Below, piece after piece: positions 47,126 to 57,887 of a stretch of DNA of 64,000 nucleotides (positions within the stretch are counted from its first letter, which is position 1; each line of letters opens with the position of its first letter). This DNA is from Cyrtodaria siliqua (taxonomy: Eukaryota > Mollusca > Bivalvia > Adapedonta > Hiatellidae). Position numbers and translations under genes: made by a program. The notes under the pieces were generated by a model. That model saw only the letters and a program-made list of their open reading frames with translations. It ran no database searches and was not told the DNA's origin. Location: the NCBI GenBank assembly GCA_037043455.1, contig JAWPHD010004495.1, forward strand, positions 62,001 through 126,000, in the 5' to 3' direction.

Positions 47126-47349
47126 TTATCATTTATTCCTTTAAAACTCTCCTCTTAGATATTTTCTCCTTATGCACTACTAAAGTGTTTCATTTGAAAT
47201 ATATATTTGTTAAGCCCATAATAATCTCAAAAATAAAACACTATATGTTAAATATGAACTTACCGGTTAGGATGTGTACTCGATCGCCTGGTGTGCCACT
47301 ATATCGTAAAACCACCCGGATCATGAGAGTGATTATTGTGATCAAGTAA

Positions 47350-47580
47350 GTGTGAGGTTTGGTGCACCCTATAACCGGTTTAAACCCCCAGTGGCCTACT
47401 TTGCCACTGACCGTTCCAAGGCGGTAGCCCTATTGTCAACCCTTTTGTGTTTGTGATGTCGTTTGCATTTTTTATTACTTTTGCCTTTTCGTTTGTCTAT
47501 TTGCGTGTTTTTTTTGTGTTTTGTGGTTGACTGTCGTCATTGAATGCTGCTTTCCTTGTCCGATATTTTTTATCCTTCTT
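47350..47580 (+). mobile_element. Solo 3' tail of Penelope-like element
   Basis: GTGAGGTTTGGTGCACCC, TTCCAAGGCGGTAGCCCTAT and GTCCGATATTTTTTATC follow in the tail order. No coding sequence precedes it. It lies 225 bases after the 46.3-kb copy in the same orientation. Confidence 0.8.
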
Positions 47581-47617
47581 AAAGTATACTCGGTAAAATT
47601 AAAATGGACAAGAAGTT

Positions 47618-47828
47618 TAGTACATAGTTATTTCACATCGATTGCAAAACAAGTTCTTGCAGCTTAGATTAATCACTATCGATGGCTTCTTGTGTAGAAC
47701 CAGTACTAAGCAATGTGCATTGAGCAATCTTGCTCAAGGATAAATAACGTGGCCGCGGCGAGGATCGAACCCACGACCTCTCGATCTAGAGTTCGACGCT
47801 ATACCACTGGACCACGCACTCCACTGGC
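47618..47828 (-). mobile_element. tRNA-derived SINE with 12-bp target duplication
   Basis: The minus-strand head GGAGTGCGTGGTCCAGTGG has an A-box and B-box (GTGGGTTCGATCCTCG), then CCACGTTATTTATCCTTGAG. GGACAAGAAGTT flanks it exactly at 47,606-47,617 and 47,829-47,840. The cloverleaf is imperfect, so it is not a working tRNA. Confidence 0.88.
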
Positions 47829-48398
47829 GGACAAGAAGTTATACTTGAATTTGTAAAGTGGAATATGCTTATGATAATTTAAAAGCATACATCGCTGAAT
47901 TGATACACATGTTATGCATCAAAATCCAGAAACGTTTTAAAATTAGAGCCCAAAATAACAGAGAAATGATATAACAAATCTCGTAGGTGTTTTTATTGAA
48001 AAGTTGAAAAACTGTATAATAGCGGCGGATATACTCAGTGTCGACTGTAATACATATGATGTACACCGACCTTAGGATATTGTGCGCTATTCTTTCTATA
48101 TGTTTCTTTCAAATTAAAAACGGTTTTCGGAGTTAAATTGTTTACAAGTGTCTCTATCCAATGGTATTCGCATTGTACATAGTGTCTCATTTATCATTAA
48201 AACTTTTGCAAGATTTTAACACTGACCACTGGGTCATTTACAACATCATTTCTATGTTAATTCATTCTCTATTCGTTTTTAAAGTAGTATAAATGTATAT
48301 TTTCTATGGCATACCCATTACAACATTATAACGTTTATTCCATTGTTTAACATCAATTATCAACCCTGGTCCATTTCCTTTTTTGCCTGGTATATATA

Positions 48399-48922
48399 CT
48401 GACTGTTAGTGAAAACGCACCCCGTGAAAACGCACCATTAACTCCTTATGTTTATGCTGTTGGATTAACACAATACGCAAACTACTTGGAATAAACCTGC
48501 TGAACCAATATTTTCTATTTTTTAAGAATTCAATCGTGCTACCTAACTTTTCTTACATGTTTATTGGAAGCTTTTTGACAAGCAGTTACGCAGATATTTA
48601 CCTTGTCATTTAACATTGCTTAGCTGTGGATAACCATAAAATGAAAACTGTTCCACTAAATGTCAAGCTGCATTAATCTGTCTAGGAATAAATTCCAATA
48701 GGTTTTACTGGCCTTTTTATTGTTTGACTTCTGACAGTATTATGCAATGAAAAAGAAAACCGGAAATTCACGTGCATTTCATAACGCCAATGTTGAATTC
48801 ACTCAATCCAGAAATGTTAAATATATACTCTTTATATGAATTATTTCATATTTTGTCCAAAAGTCCTCAAATTCTAACTTTTAACAGGATTTGTTTTGTG
48901 GTGCGTTTTCACTGACCGTGAG
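48399..48922. mobile_element. MITE with AGTGAAAACGCACC ends
   Basis: GACTGTTAGTGAAAACGCACC-type left end and GGTGCGTTTTCACTGACCGT right end. A related left-end piece is at 43,383-43,440 (TGAAAACGCACCATTAACTC). Confidence 0.65.
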
Positions 48923-48946
48923 TAAATTACTGCTTGATGAACTTAC

Positions 48947-49056
48947 CCCGTAAATATGTGTAAATGATCGTAGTCAAGGTACTCGCCATTTTGATATGCA
49001 CCATTGCAGAAGTCCCAAAGTGTGTGGTCCAGAATATATTGTGTCGTATAATACGC
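48947..49056 (-). CDS. Metalloprotease exon 6
   Basis: Acceptor ATTATTTCAG and donor ACGGG/GTAAGT. It reads ...DHTLWDFCNGAYQNGEYLDYDHLHIFTG, matching the family's LxxFCxWQ...DHAVLLTRxDI segment: the cysteine is the first of the catalytic-domain disulfides and DHLHIFT is the strand that lines the substrate cleft. Two bases are left over, completed by the first base of exon 7 to give FTGR. Confidence 0.93.
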
Positions 49057-49610
49057 CTGAAATAATTAAGATTTCACTTAATACCAATTATAATACAAAC
49101 ATTATAATACAAACATAAAATATTTATTCTGAGGTTGGTTTGAATATTGATTGCAGCATTTTCTATTATGTATATATATTTATCACATAACGTCCCTTGT
49201 TAGCAGTGTCGAACACCTATTTAATATTCTATTGTATGACACACGTGTAATGCAACATGGAACGATTTTGATTGGTTGAGTTAAACCTGTAACACTACGC
49301 AAGTTTATTAACTGAAACTATTTTGTTTATTACAAATTCACCCAGATCTGAGTCATAAACTTATTATTTGTGACAGCTTATACAAATAATGCACGTTATA
49401 CAAAACATTGTTGTTGGTTTGTTCAAAACTGCTATTTTGTAAAGAGGTAAATCACGAACTATTTTACACGCAACGTTATGTGTGAGACGCGACGTTACGA
49501 CGTCACATATGTTATGACGTTTTGGCGCTAAAGAGTGTCTGACGTCGTGGAGGTTTTATGTCCATCTGAATTATTTTTACTAATCTGATTGCAATGTTTT
49601 GTGATAAAAA

Positions 49611-49724
49611 GGATCTTAAACTCGTTCCCATTCCATATAAGATTTATGAAACTCGTTACGAATTATTTTTAATTCATAACTCGTTTCATAAATCTTATAT
49701 GAAATGGGAACTCGTTTAAGATCC
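49611..49724. mobile_element. 114-bp palindromic element
   Basis: GGATCTTAAACTCGTTCCCA against GGGAACTCGTTTAAGATCC, arms of about 50 bases with one or two mismatches. The minus open frame across it is an artefact. Confidence 0.8.
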
Positions 49725-50158
49725 TCTATATATAAAATAGAATAGCAATCTGCGTTTTGTTTATATTTTTCTATAGAAATGCTTAACATGTTGGACGCTT
49801 TTAAATGAACAAAAACGTCCTGCATCATGCAGATGAGAACAAGGAGGAAAAAAACATAACCCCTAGTTGACATGTCACTATAAGCTGGCCAATTAAGAGC
49901 CTTGACGTATAGTTTACATGTGACAGAGACAGTTATTTGATGAATACTGAAAAGGGGATCCATTGAAAGCAACCAACACAAACAACAAAGAAAACGGTAG
50001 CAAACTCTACGTGTTTGCGTCTATAGTGTGCAGCAACTCTTACGCCCAAGTTTGCATTCAGGAATACTTATATCGAATTCCTTTAACAACATAACAAATA
50101 TGTGTTCCATATTTAAATTTTGAATACAGTTAAAGCACACATATCAATACGTGGTTAC

Positions 50159-50245
50159 CGCATTCTGCTTCCAGATCGCAAAATATTTAACATCGATTCT
50201 GACGTCAAAACCAAGTTCGTCAGATCTGCCCCATTCTGCTTGTAC
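50159..50245 (-). CDS. Metalloprotease exon 5
   Basis: 29 codons, phase 0-0, acceptor TTCTCTTGCAG and donor GCG/GTAACC. The sequence VQAEWGRSDELGFDVRID aligns with the ADAMTS catalytic block around LYxDPSLGxxIxIxVVRL: the second strand and helix of the metzincin fold. It directly precedes the FC...H block of exon 6. No defect is seen. Confidence 0.85.
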
Positions 50246-50249
50246 CTGC

Positions 50250-51080
50250 AAGAGAAAATATTGAATTTCCATTAATCATTTCCTCCACGTTATACTGCAC
50301 TCATATTGTATATTGATTTGGAAGTGAAATTTCAGAAGCCAGAGCATATGTGTAAACTCAGTCCTACAAATATGTCTAATAGTGATCATTCAGGAGATGC
50401 TCGGTTTATCAGATACATTGGTCATTGGTAAATGTAAATGACATGTTAACTGGCCATTAATCTCACTACCTGCTGAGCTGACCAAAGGCTTGAAGAGCCC
50501 ATCTAATCACATAATGCTAACCACACGTTGCAATTGAAGACTTTTCATTCTATCCAACTTTTCACATGCACAACTATTGTTAAAGCTATTTTGATTACGT
50601 TTAAAGTAAAGGATTGAATGCACAGAGATCAGAGGATATTAGTGACAAACTCTGACATTTACATTATATATGGATGTGGAACATGATGTGGTCAAATCAC
50701 TAGAGAAAGTATACTTTTCTTAAACATGGAAATCGAATAGTCACACTCGAATAAACGCTGTTTCAATGATATATACTGGTTGTGAGACAATATGATTAAT
50801 ACTACGAATTAGTTACGTGTTTCCAGTAGCTGGTATGACTTCGGGATGGACATGTCATATCTGCAGGAATTCACGGGAGGGCTTTGGTCTCGAATGTGAT
50901 CATGGCGATATGGCATCTCCTACAAGAGTACCATTTATGTGGAACAATAAAGTCATTGACTGAAGTGACTGCTTAGCGTTCAAATTATCCACATAACAAT
51001 AATACGTCAACAGTATATATATGTTGGCATCGTATAAAGAACAATGAACGCTTAAAAAAATAAATTTTAAAAAAAATGAC
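50250..51080. other. Intron, nothing recognised
   Basis: Between exons 5 and 4; no repeat or open exon identified. Confidence 0.55.
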
Positions 51081-51090
51081 TGTTACAGAC

Positions 51091-51220
51091 CGCATTCCAT
51101 TTCATGATCATGTTTTTTGAGGAGCTGTCGTCACTCGTGTTCATAAGACGCCACATATTCTGCATCCAGAAACACAGGCAGTTCTATAGTCATCACAGTT
51201 AGTGTTTTCTCGCTTCGTTT
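51091..51220 (-). CDS. Start of metalloprotease domain, exon 4 (frame changes inside)
   Basis: 51,220-51,175 reads KRSEKTLTVMTIELPVFLDAEY and on to a TGA; IELPVFLDAEYV matches the family's first catalytic strand (VETLVVADxxMV), preceded by a basic KR that could be the propeptide cleavage region. The following frame, one base over, is open from 51,159 and ends SSSKNMIMKWNA, joining the next exon as WNAVQAEW, matching MNIVxxLY. A usable acceptor (TTTCTGGATGCAG) at 51,160 would give a clean 23-codon phase 0-0 exon (51,091-51,159). Donor GCG/GTCTGT is weak. Either a one-base frameshift or a shortened exon is implied. Confidence 0.6.
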
Positions 51221-51474
51221 CTATACTTGCTTGTTTCGTTTCAGCTAGATGATGGAAAAGGAAAAAGGGGTATAGTTTTGCATTATTTGACAGTTAGAAG
51301 CATTCAACATAGAAATCCTAACCTAAACGAAATGAATATGAAAACAACAAAATGAACATAATAGTTTTATGGTCGTTTTGCATTGCCTAAACCAATGAGA
51401 ATACATTAATATTAATGTGCATTCAGTGTAATGTTCTTGTTTCGGATTTTGATCATGATTGAATAAAATATATA

Positions 51475-52264
51475 CTGAAAGGAAAAAGAAACGCAGGCTG
51501 CGTATTTCCGCTATATCTTTTTGATGTTTTCAATATGCTACTGCTAATCGAATGTACAGGGAGACATTAGCGCCTGTCCTTTTAGAAAGAAGGTTTAAAC
51601 AGCACTGAACACACCAATGGTTTACCCATTTAAAGTTTAATTGTCGTCAGAATGCGCATTTGGCTCAAGCAGGTGAGCAAACTTAGGCTCTAAATGTTGC
51701 AATCACTTAACATTAACTACAGTCACTGAACTGGCTCAATTTTTCAAAGAGGAACTCTCAGCATTTATTGATTTCTTGCTACAACGTGTACTGTGACAAC
51801 TTTGATGCGTTAATGTCTAATAACTCGAACAGAACAATTATAAGCTTATCAAAAATATGTTTATTATGCATTTAAACCTTCGAAATGAATGCAAGTTTAA
51901 ATGTCTTTACTACATTTCAACCTTTTCTCCATTTAAGAAATAAAAAAGCTATAACGACTTCTCTGTAAACTTTAATGTAGATTTTTGTATGCCATGTTTT
52001 TGATGTTTCTCCACTGTATTGAATATGTAGTTGTGTGTAGGCTATAAACGTTTGTACTGAATGTTTAATGCTGAATAAAGTTAATATATAGTATATATTA
52101 AAACGTCTACAACATCACGGTTGTGTCCTTTCCGTAACTAACCTGCTACCTTTTTTTTTTTTACAAAATATCTTGGGATTTCCTTGAAATATATATGGAA
52201 TTAAGTGTGCAGTATATGCAATATATAGCGGAAATACGCACCCTGCGTTTCTTTTTCCTTTCAG
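51475..52264. mobile_element. 790-bp DNA transposon remnant, about 42-bp inverted ends
   Basis: CTGAAAGGAAAAAGAAACGC at the left and GCGTTTCTTTTTCCTTTCAG at the right, extending through GCGTATTTCCGCTATAT; flanked by TATATA on both sides, consistent with TA-type targets. No transposase frame remains. Confidence 0.8.
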
Positions 52265-52558
52265 TATATATAATTTGATAAATAAAATATCTCTTACTAA
52301 GTCTCGAAAGTACAGAATGGAGTGATTTCAGCTTATTATCAGGTTATGTATGCTTTTATAGTAATGTCATTGCTTTAAAACGTTTCTGAATTGAGTTTGT
52401 CCTAAAACTGTGTCACACCCATTCAAACAGTTGGTTTGCTGCTTTGTCATCTTCTGAATTATATATTTAAAGGGACACATGGCAGTCTAAGCATTGAAAT
52501 TCGCACCTCGATGTATAAGTCATGTAAAACGTCTGCGTTACAATCGACATTAACCCCC

Positions 52559-52609
52559 CTCACACACACACACACACACCCCCCCCCCCCCCCCCCCCCC
52601 CCCCCCCGC
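52559..52609 (+). repeat. (CA)n followed by a run of about 29 C
   Basis: CACACACACACACACA then an unbroken C tract. Such tracts are hard to sequence and its length is not reliable. Confidence 0.9.
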
Positions 52610-52906
52610 TATTACAAGTATACAGTTCTGCACAGTTTTCAGTAATGACCCTACATCCCTACACATCATTTCTCTGTCATTTATGGTTCCAATTTAAAAA
52701 ACGGTTTTGGATTTTGATGTACGAAATGTGTACCAATTCAGTGATATATGCATTTTAATAATTGTTTGTATATTCCGGTTTACAACTTAAATTATTACTT
52801 CAGGTCCATGTCTTGTTTAACCGAATATATGATCCAATAAGATAACGCCAATATTGATATTAAAATAAAGACCACCTATATAAATATGACAAATAACGTC
52901 ACTTAC

Positions 52907-53072
52907 TGTTATTTTGAAGGTCTCTGTATACCACCAAGAATGGGATACGTGTCTTTAAGGTCAGGTATTTCTCTCGTAGCTACAAGAGACATCGTGGGTC
53001 AATGCATCAGCGCCTTGTCCGTCCATTGATTCGAACCAGTAACTCATGTTTGTCGTCAATAAAAGTTCCTTC
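52907..53072 (-). pseudogene. Prodomain exon 3, no open frame (broken or poison exon)
   Basis: The acceptor AAAATTCTAG and donor AACA/GTAAGT are good. From the upstream phase the first codons read EGTFIDDKHE, continuing CDRL as the propeptide's C-x-GL-x-G block, but then meet TGA. One base later another frame reads EYWFESMDGQGADALTHD, which also fits the propeptide, then meets TGA and TAA. The third frame stops at codon 5. The length is 166 nt, not a multiple of three. It is an exon damaged by at least one indel, an assembly error, or one whose inclusion always truncates the protein. Confidence 0.6.
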
Positions 53073-53224
53073 CTAGAATTTTAAGGTTAATACAATATAA
53101 AGTATCCTAGATATGGTAAACTGTTTTAATTTATGACAATATCCTAGTTGTTGGTGTAATGTTCTGAATGGAAAGTGCGGGTGAACGCTTGAAGATTAAA
53201 GGATGACAAGCTCATAGAGTAATG

Positions 53225-53574
53225 AACTCGTCGAGAATTATTCAACTTGGCTCTGGGTATTGTTTAACCACTTATAGGATATGTTGTCTGCTTTTTAATT
53301 TAGATCTTTTGGCTGTTACTTGTGATACGCAGGCTTCATAACCGCTGCTCCCAACTAAATGCCATGATATTTATTTCGCTCTTCGGGGAATTTAATTTTA
53401 TTAGATACTGGGACTGAATATTGAGTTCTGCCCAACCCGGGGCTAGAGGGCGTGAGCGGTAGCTAGCATATTTCACTACCGCTCATGAACAGTCTCAATC
53501 AAACCGAGACTGCAATATTTCGTATGTGTCGTGCTCGGCCGTTTCCAAAGGTCCATTATCATACTCTTTTTGAT
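53225..53574 (+). mobile_element. Repeat family A, long copy
   Basis: Distal part (CTTGTGATACGCAGGCTTC, ATTTATTTCGCTCTTCGGGG) then the core with GGGGCTAGAGGGCGTGAGCG and both hairpins intact, ending CATTATCATACTCTTTTTG. Confidence 0.75.
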
Positions 53575-53879
53575 GAGACCATTGCATCTGCCTGCCATAC
53601 TTTAACTTACAATATCTGGTAAGTGTATCATGGTTGGTAACATTCCTTTGATGAATGCCAATTAATAAATCGTTTAATTTAGGGTAACTAAAGGGTCGTG
53701 GCTATACCGTACTACAACTACCAGATAGATGAATTTAGAGAGCGGTCACTCTAACGTCACACTTTTAATAAGTACACCATGCTACAAAAAAGATAGAGTC
53801 TGTCTCAGCTCGTTGGTTATTTAAACACCTCGATGGGCTATGCCCATCTCGAAGTTAAAGATCTCAAAGTTAAAGATGA

Positions 53880-54290
53880 TTGGCCACCCTTTTTGTAGTA
53901 TTATCAATTTACAAATTTAATTCTTAAGCATCGTATGAACATTTCTTGATAGTCCCGGAGAGAAACATATATTTAAAACCGCTAAGTTGTTTGTAAAAAT
54001 AAGTATTATTTGCATGACGTAGATACTACATTTACCATTGCGTGACTGCACGGGGAAATGAGGTCAATCGGAATTGTATAGCTGTACAACTATTGCCAGA
54101 TAAGTGATAAATACATTTACCTGTGGATTAATTTACCTGTAGTTTTCTACGTCATCAAAGAAAATCTTATTCTCGCTTTTCACAGATATTGCAATGTGTG
54201 AACCGTAAATATCTATTGTTGCATATTGATTTCGATTTAAATAAACATAAACATGTTCATGAAACAAAACATGGCTGGAGAACTTTAAAT
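53880..54290. repeat. Dispersed repeat, inverted partner at 60.4-60.8 kb
   Basis: GGCCACCCTTTTTGTAGTAT and GACTGCACGGGGAAATG match in reverse at 60,580-60,830; TCACAGATATTGCAATGTGTG and AAACATAAACATGTTCA match directly at 60,390-60,450. Probably rearranged pieces of one element. Confidence 0.65.
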
Positions 54291-54299
54291 ACTAACAAT

Positions 54300-54420
54300 C
54301 GGTATAGAGGTCAAACAGGAAATGCAGCATTCACAGAAAACAGTCAACCAAACACAAACAATAACAAGGACCATAGAAGCCAAGTATGCAAAAGAGCCGC
54401 TGGGAGCTTAAACTTACAGT
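54300..54420 (-). mobile_element. Penelope-like tail fragment
   Basis: AGGTCAAACAGGAAATGCAG and AAAACAGTCAACCAAACAC mark the last part of the tail in reverse. Similar short pieces lie at 40,480-40,530 (+), 56,030-56,085 (-) and 56,165-56,235 (-). Confidence 0.65.
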
Positions 54421-54784
54421 TGAAGTCATCATTACTTGGTCTGAATATTAACTTTCATACCCCATCCAACCTCTTCTCCAAGAAACGAAAATGGGGTTAG
54501 AGGGGTATGAAATAAAACCTTAATTTTGGCTTAAACAATTTGCATATTGTAAAATTAAAACATTTAATACAAAGTAATTGTAAACAGGTTTTCGCATTTT
54601 TTCAGTAAACATGTTATTAAACTATGACAGTCGGCGTGAAATACTAAACATATATCGTTTTCTAATGGCAAGACAAAAGTGTTGTCTATATAAGTAACGT
54701 TGAAATTGATACATTTTGCTGTAACAACAGAATGACAACCGTGATTGGTTGATTGAGAATGAATAAGCTCTAGGGCTGTATTTA

Positions 54785-54990
54785 ATAAGAAAACGGACTC
54801 ATAATACTCAAACAAGCATTAACGTATTAATATATCAACAGCCAAAAAGGTCAAAGAGTCAAACTATAATTACCAGTATATCACAGTATGAGCTCAAACA
54901 AGCATTACTTTATTCACATATCAATTAGTGATCAGATCAGCCAAAGAGGTCAAACTATAGTTACCAGTCTATCACAGAAACTATAATTAC
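54785..54990 (-). repeat. Tandem duplications around the exon 2 donor
   Basis: ATAATTACCAGT.TATCACAG occurs three times (54,867, 54,958 as ATAGTTACC, 54,983), with CAAACAAGCATTA.....TATTA units between. This creates donor-like GTAACT and GTAATT sites 26 and about 120 bases into the intron. Confidence 0.8.
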
Positions 54991-55255
54991 CAGTCTATCA
55001 CAGTATGAGACAGATACTGTTCCTCTTGGTTCGTCTTTCACGTTTCCAACAAGAAAACAGTCGGGTAGATCTCCACGCCATTTTGTGTTGCTATCGCCCA
55101 GTCTAATGTCTATTCGGATGTTTTTGTTAAAAACGGGTTTTGTATATTTCATTTGCAATTCAAAGGTTTTCTCAGAAGCAGTTATGTTCACTGTAATGGG
55201 CTTGATAATATTGTTACCAACATCGCGTCGTTGTCGTAAATGGCTGACAGAAATA
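54991..55255 (-). CDS. ADAMTS-like prodomain exon 2
   Basis: 88 codons lie between a strong acceptor (TTTTTTACTGTTGCAG) and donor CTG/GTAATT. The sequence carries the ADAMTS propeptide pattern: a basic LRQRRD, then PITVNITA, a FELQMKY beta-strand block, and near the end DCFLVGNVKDEP...VSVSYCDRL, matching the family's CFYxGxV...SxVALSxCxGL. Prodomains keep the enzyme latent and help folding. The exon end and its donor are copied in tandem just downstream (second donor after 54,965), which would add 26 nt and change phase. Confidence 0.85.
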
Positions 55256-55928
55256 CTGCAACAGTAAAAAATATATATGTTAATAACTTTGTTTCCATTC
55301 CACGCTTGATTGTATATATATTTTAAAACAAATGTCATGCACCAACTAAATTCTTCATAATGTAAATATTTGAATCGTATAGGCAGCATATTTGTATGGC
55401 ATTGAGTAAGATAAAAAAAAAATGGCACATTTTTTACCGCTTGATTGGTCTAAATTCTGAATAAGTACCCTCTGAAAAAAGTAACGGATTATTGTAGAAT
55501 GTGTACAGACGTGGAATTTAGAATTGGTTCAATTGTAGATTAGTTACATTGTATTATGTGTACGGTAGCGAAGTGTATAATTGATTTACCAGTGCATTTT
55601 ATTATTTATTTGAACAGTTTATTTTAACATTGGTATCTACAAGATGTGATGACAGCCTGAAATATTAAGCAACGTGTAAAATGCATATAATTATAGTCAG
55701 TTTATCACACAGTATATTTTAAATTTATGGAATATATATATTAAATCAAATTTCTAACTCTGTTCAATTGATGTTGATAATGATAATATTCAGCAAACAT
55801 CCAAACGCCACAAAAAACAGTAAAATACCAACATAGAAAACTATGCATATCAAGGTGTTGGTTGTTGCTATTGTTTATTATTATTATTATTGTTATTATT
55901 ATTATTATTATTATATAAAAATATGTAC

Positions 55929-55995
55929 CTGTCCGCGTTATCGTCGTTATGGTAAAAAAGCCGTGATTTTGCCACCTCAAAACTGCTAAACCCCA
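55929..55995 (-). CDS. ADAMTS-like prodomain exon 1 (partial N-terminus)
   Basis: The acceptor is TTACATTTCAG and the donor is ACAG/GTACAT. The 67 nt read two bases, 21 codons (including FSSFEVAKSRLFYHND) and two bases, joining in frame to the next exon to give ...NADS-ISVSHLRQ. There is no signal peptide, so at least one upstream exon is missing. Only the join and the splice signals support it; the residues alone do not identify a domain. Confidence 0.6.
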
Positions 55996-56427
55996 CTGAA
56001 ATGTAACACGTGCATTAAACGCATATATGTATAAAAATAGAACAGGAAATGCAGCATTCACGGCACACAGTAAGTTTTCTGGCGGATTATCTCCAACCTC
56101 ATAACACGTATGTAGAAGCAAATGGTACTGTGTTCTGTTTTTATTCTTAATACTTAAATACTAAACATAGGCATAAGGTCAAACAGGAAATGCATCATTC
56201 AAAGCACATAATCAATCAACCAAAAATCACACAATAAATACAAGTTAAAAGGATACACGGCAATCTTGATTTTTTAAAAGCTCACGGCATCCTTTTACTT
56301 TTTCCACATAACTTGCATTTGTTCAATCATTAATATTCACTAGAACTATCACTGTAGGGACTTTTGCTATAGCCGATGAGGACGTGCAAAATGAAGAATA
56401 ATAAATGTCTAAAATATCTATAAAACA

Positions 56428-57716
56428 AAGGTACATAATTCTGTAAAAGAAAAATGCCGAGTGAACAATTCTAAGTCAAACACAGGGCCATAATTCTGTA
56501 ATAAATTAGGCAATCAATGATGGGTGATTTACAGGGACATAAGGCGTTCACGATTGAGCATGGTATTCCTTCATACGGACGCAATGTCATTGCGTGCTCA
56601 ATTCCGCCCCCTTCCTCGCTGGCTGAATGTAAACACGAGTGTGAAAATAAATCTCGATTTTAATCCGGCGGAGATGTGCTTTAGGCTAATTACAGTAGAA
56701 TTGCTCGATGAATTATGTTATTTTGAAAGTTGGAAGTTCCATCACTGCCGGGGAAGCCCGAAGTTATTTTCACAATCCACAGCACCTATATACATGTAAT
56801 AGTGAAAAGGTGAATTGTACTCAGTGTTATGTTATGATGTCGATTTTTGTCACGTGAGACTTGTAGGCGAGTGGGAGGTGTCAACTAGTTTCAATTCACT
56901 GAGTACTTTCATTTTATTCGACGGCGTCATCGGTTGTTTATATGTCTGACGCGTCAAACATCCATTGACGCAATCGATGTGATTCCATGCTCAATCGGAA
57001 ACGACTGTAAGGTCATCAGTTATGTGTACATGACGTCTGGGTACAATCAATTCGAAAATATTGAAAAAGTATGTGTTAACAGGCCATTATACAATATTAG
57101 AGTGGAAAATTCTAAGTGAAACAAAGGGCCACACTTCTGTAATAAATTAGGCAATCAATGATGGGTGATGTAGAGGGACATAAGATCATCAGTTGTTATG
57201 AGTATATGAAGTTTGGGAACAATCCATTCAAAAGTGCTTGAGATATACGATAATAAATAAATATTTTACGGGACGCGAGGGGACAATTCTAAATCAAACA
57301 AAGGGCCATACTTCTGTATTAAATTAGGCAATCAATGATGAGTGATGTAGAGGGGCATAGGTCATCAGTTGTTATGAGTATATGAAGTTTGGGAACAATC
57401 TATTCAAAATTGCTTGAGATATGCACGTATAAAAACAAGGTATTACGGGACGCGACGCGACGGGACAATTCTAGTCAAAAAACAAAGAGTCATACTTCTG
57501 TATTGAATTAGGCAATCAATGAGGGGTGATGCAGAGGGACATAAGGGCATCAGTCGTTATGAGTATATCAAGTTTCGGAACAATTCATTCAAAAGTGCTT
57601 GAGCTTTAAAGTATTAAAATATGTGTTACGGGATGCGACGCGACGGGACGTTGCGGACAACGTGATTCCTATATAAAACGCGCTTCACTTGTGAAGCGGA
57701 GGGTATAATTATAAGA
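56428..57716. mobile_element. Tandem-unit element ending in GCGGAGGGTATAAT
   Basis: Four units of about 170 bases (GGCAATCAATGATGGGTGAT, GGTCATCAGTTGTTATGAG, AAGTGCTTGAGATATACG, GGGACGCGACGGGAC) and an end with CTTCACTTGTGAAGCGGAGG. The short plus frames are artefacts of repeats. It is interrupted by a MITE. Confidence 0.75.
56544..57007. mobile_element. Nested 464-bp MITE with TAAG target duplication
   Basis: Ends share GATTGAGCATGG / CCATGCTCAATC; TAAG stands at 56,540-56,543 and 57,008-57,011, and removing the insert restores GGGACATAAGGTCATCAGT of the host repeat. Orphan plus frames at 56,524-57,119 lie in it. Confidence 0.8.
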
Positions 57717-57887
57717 CGTGTATAAAGCGAATTATATTTTGCATGCTACTAACTGGTGGTCATACTCATGGATATAGTGTATGTAGAGCTATGTCATACT
57801 GCACCAATATTATGTTTAAACCGCCTAAAGAATAAGAAGAAAAAAAGAAAACTCAAAATGTTCTTTAACTATATGCAAGCAGGTTTC

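Noticed and set aside
47749..47822. Functional tRNA gene
   Set aside because: The anticodon stem is imperfect, and exact 12-bp target duplications show it is the head of a SINE.
49616..49981. 121-codon minus frame
   Set aside because: Crosses a palindromic element and a family B fragment; no domain or splice support.
54564..54815. 83-codon minus frame between exons 2 and 3
   Set aside because: Overlaps a truncated MITE copy; no phase fit with either neighbour.
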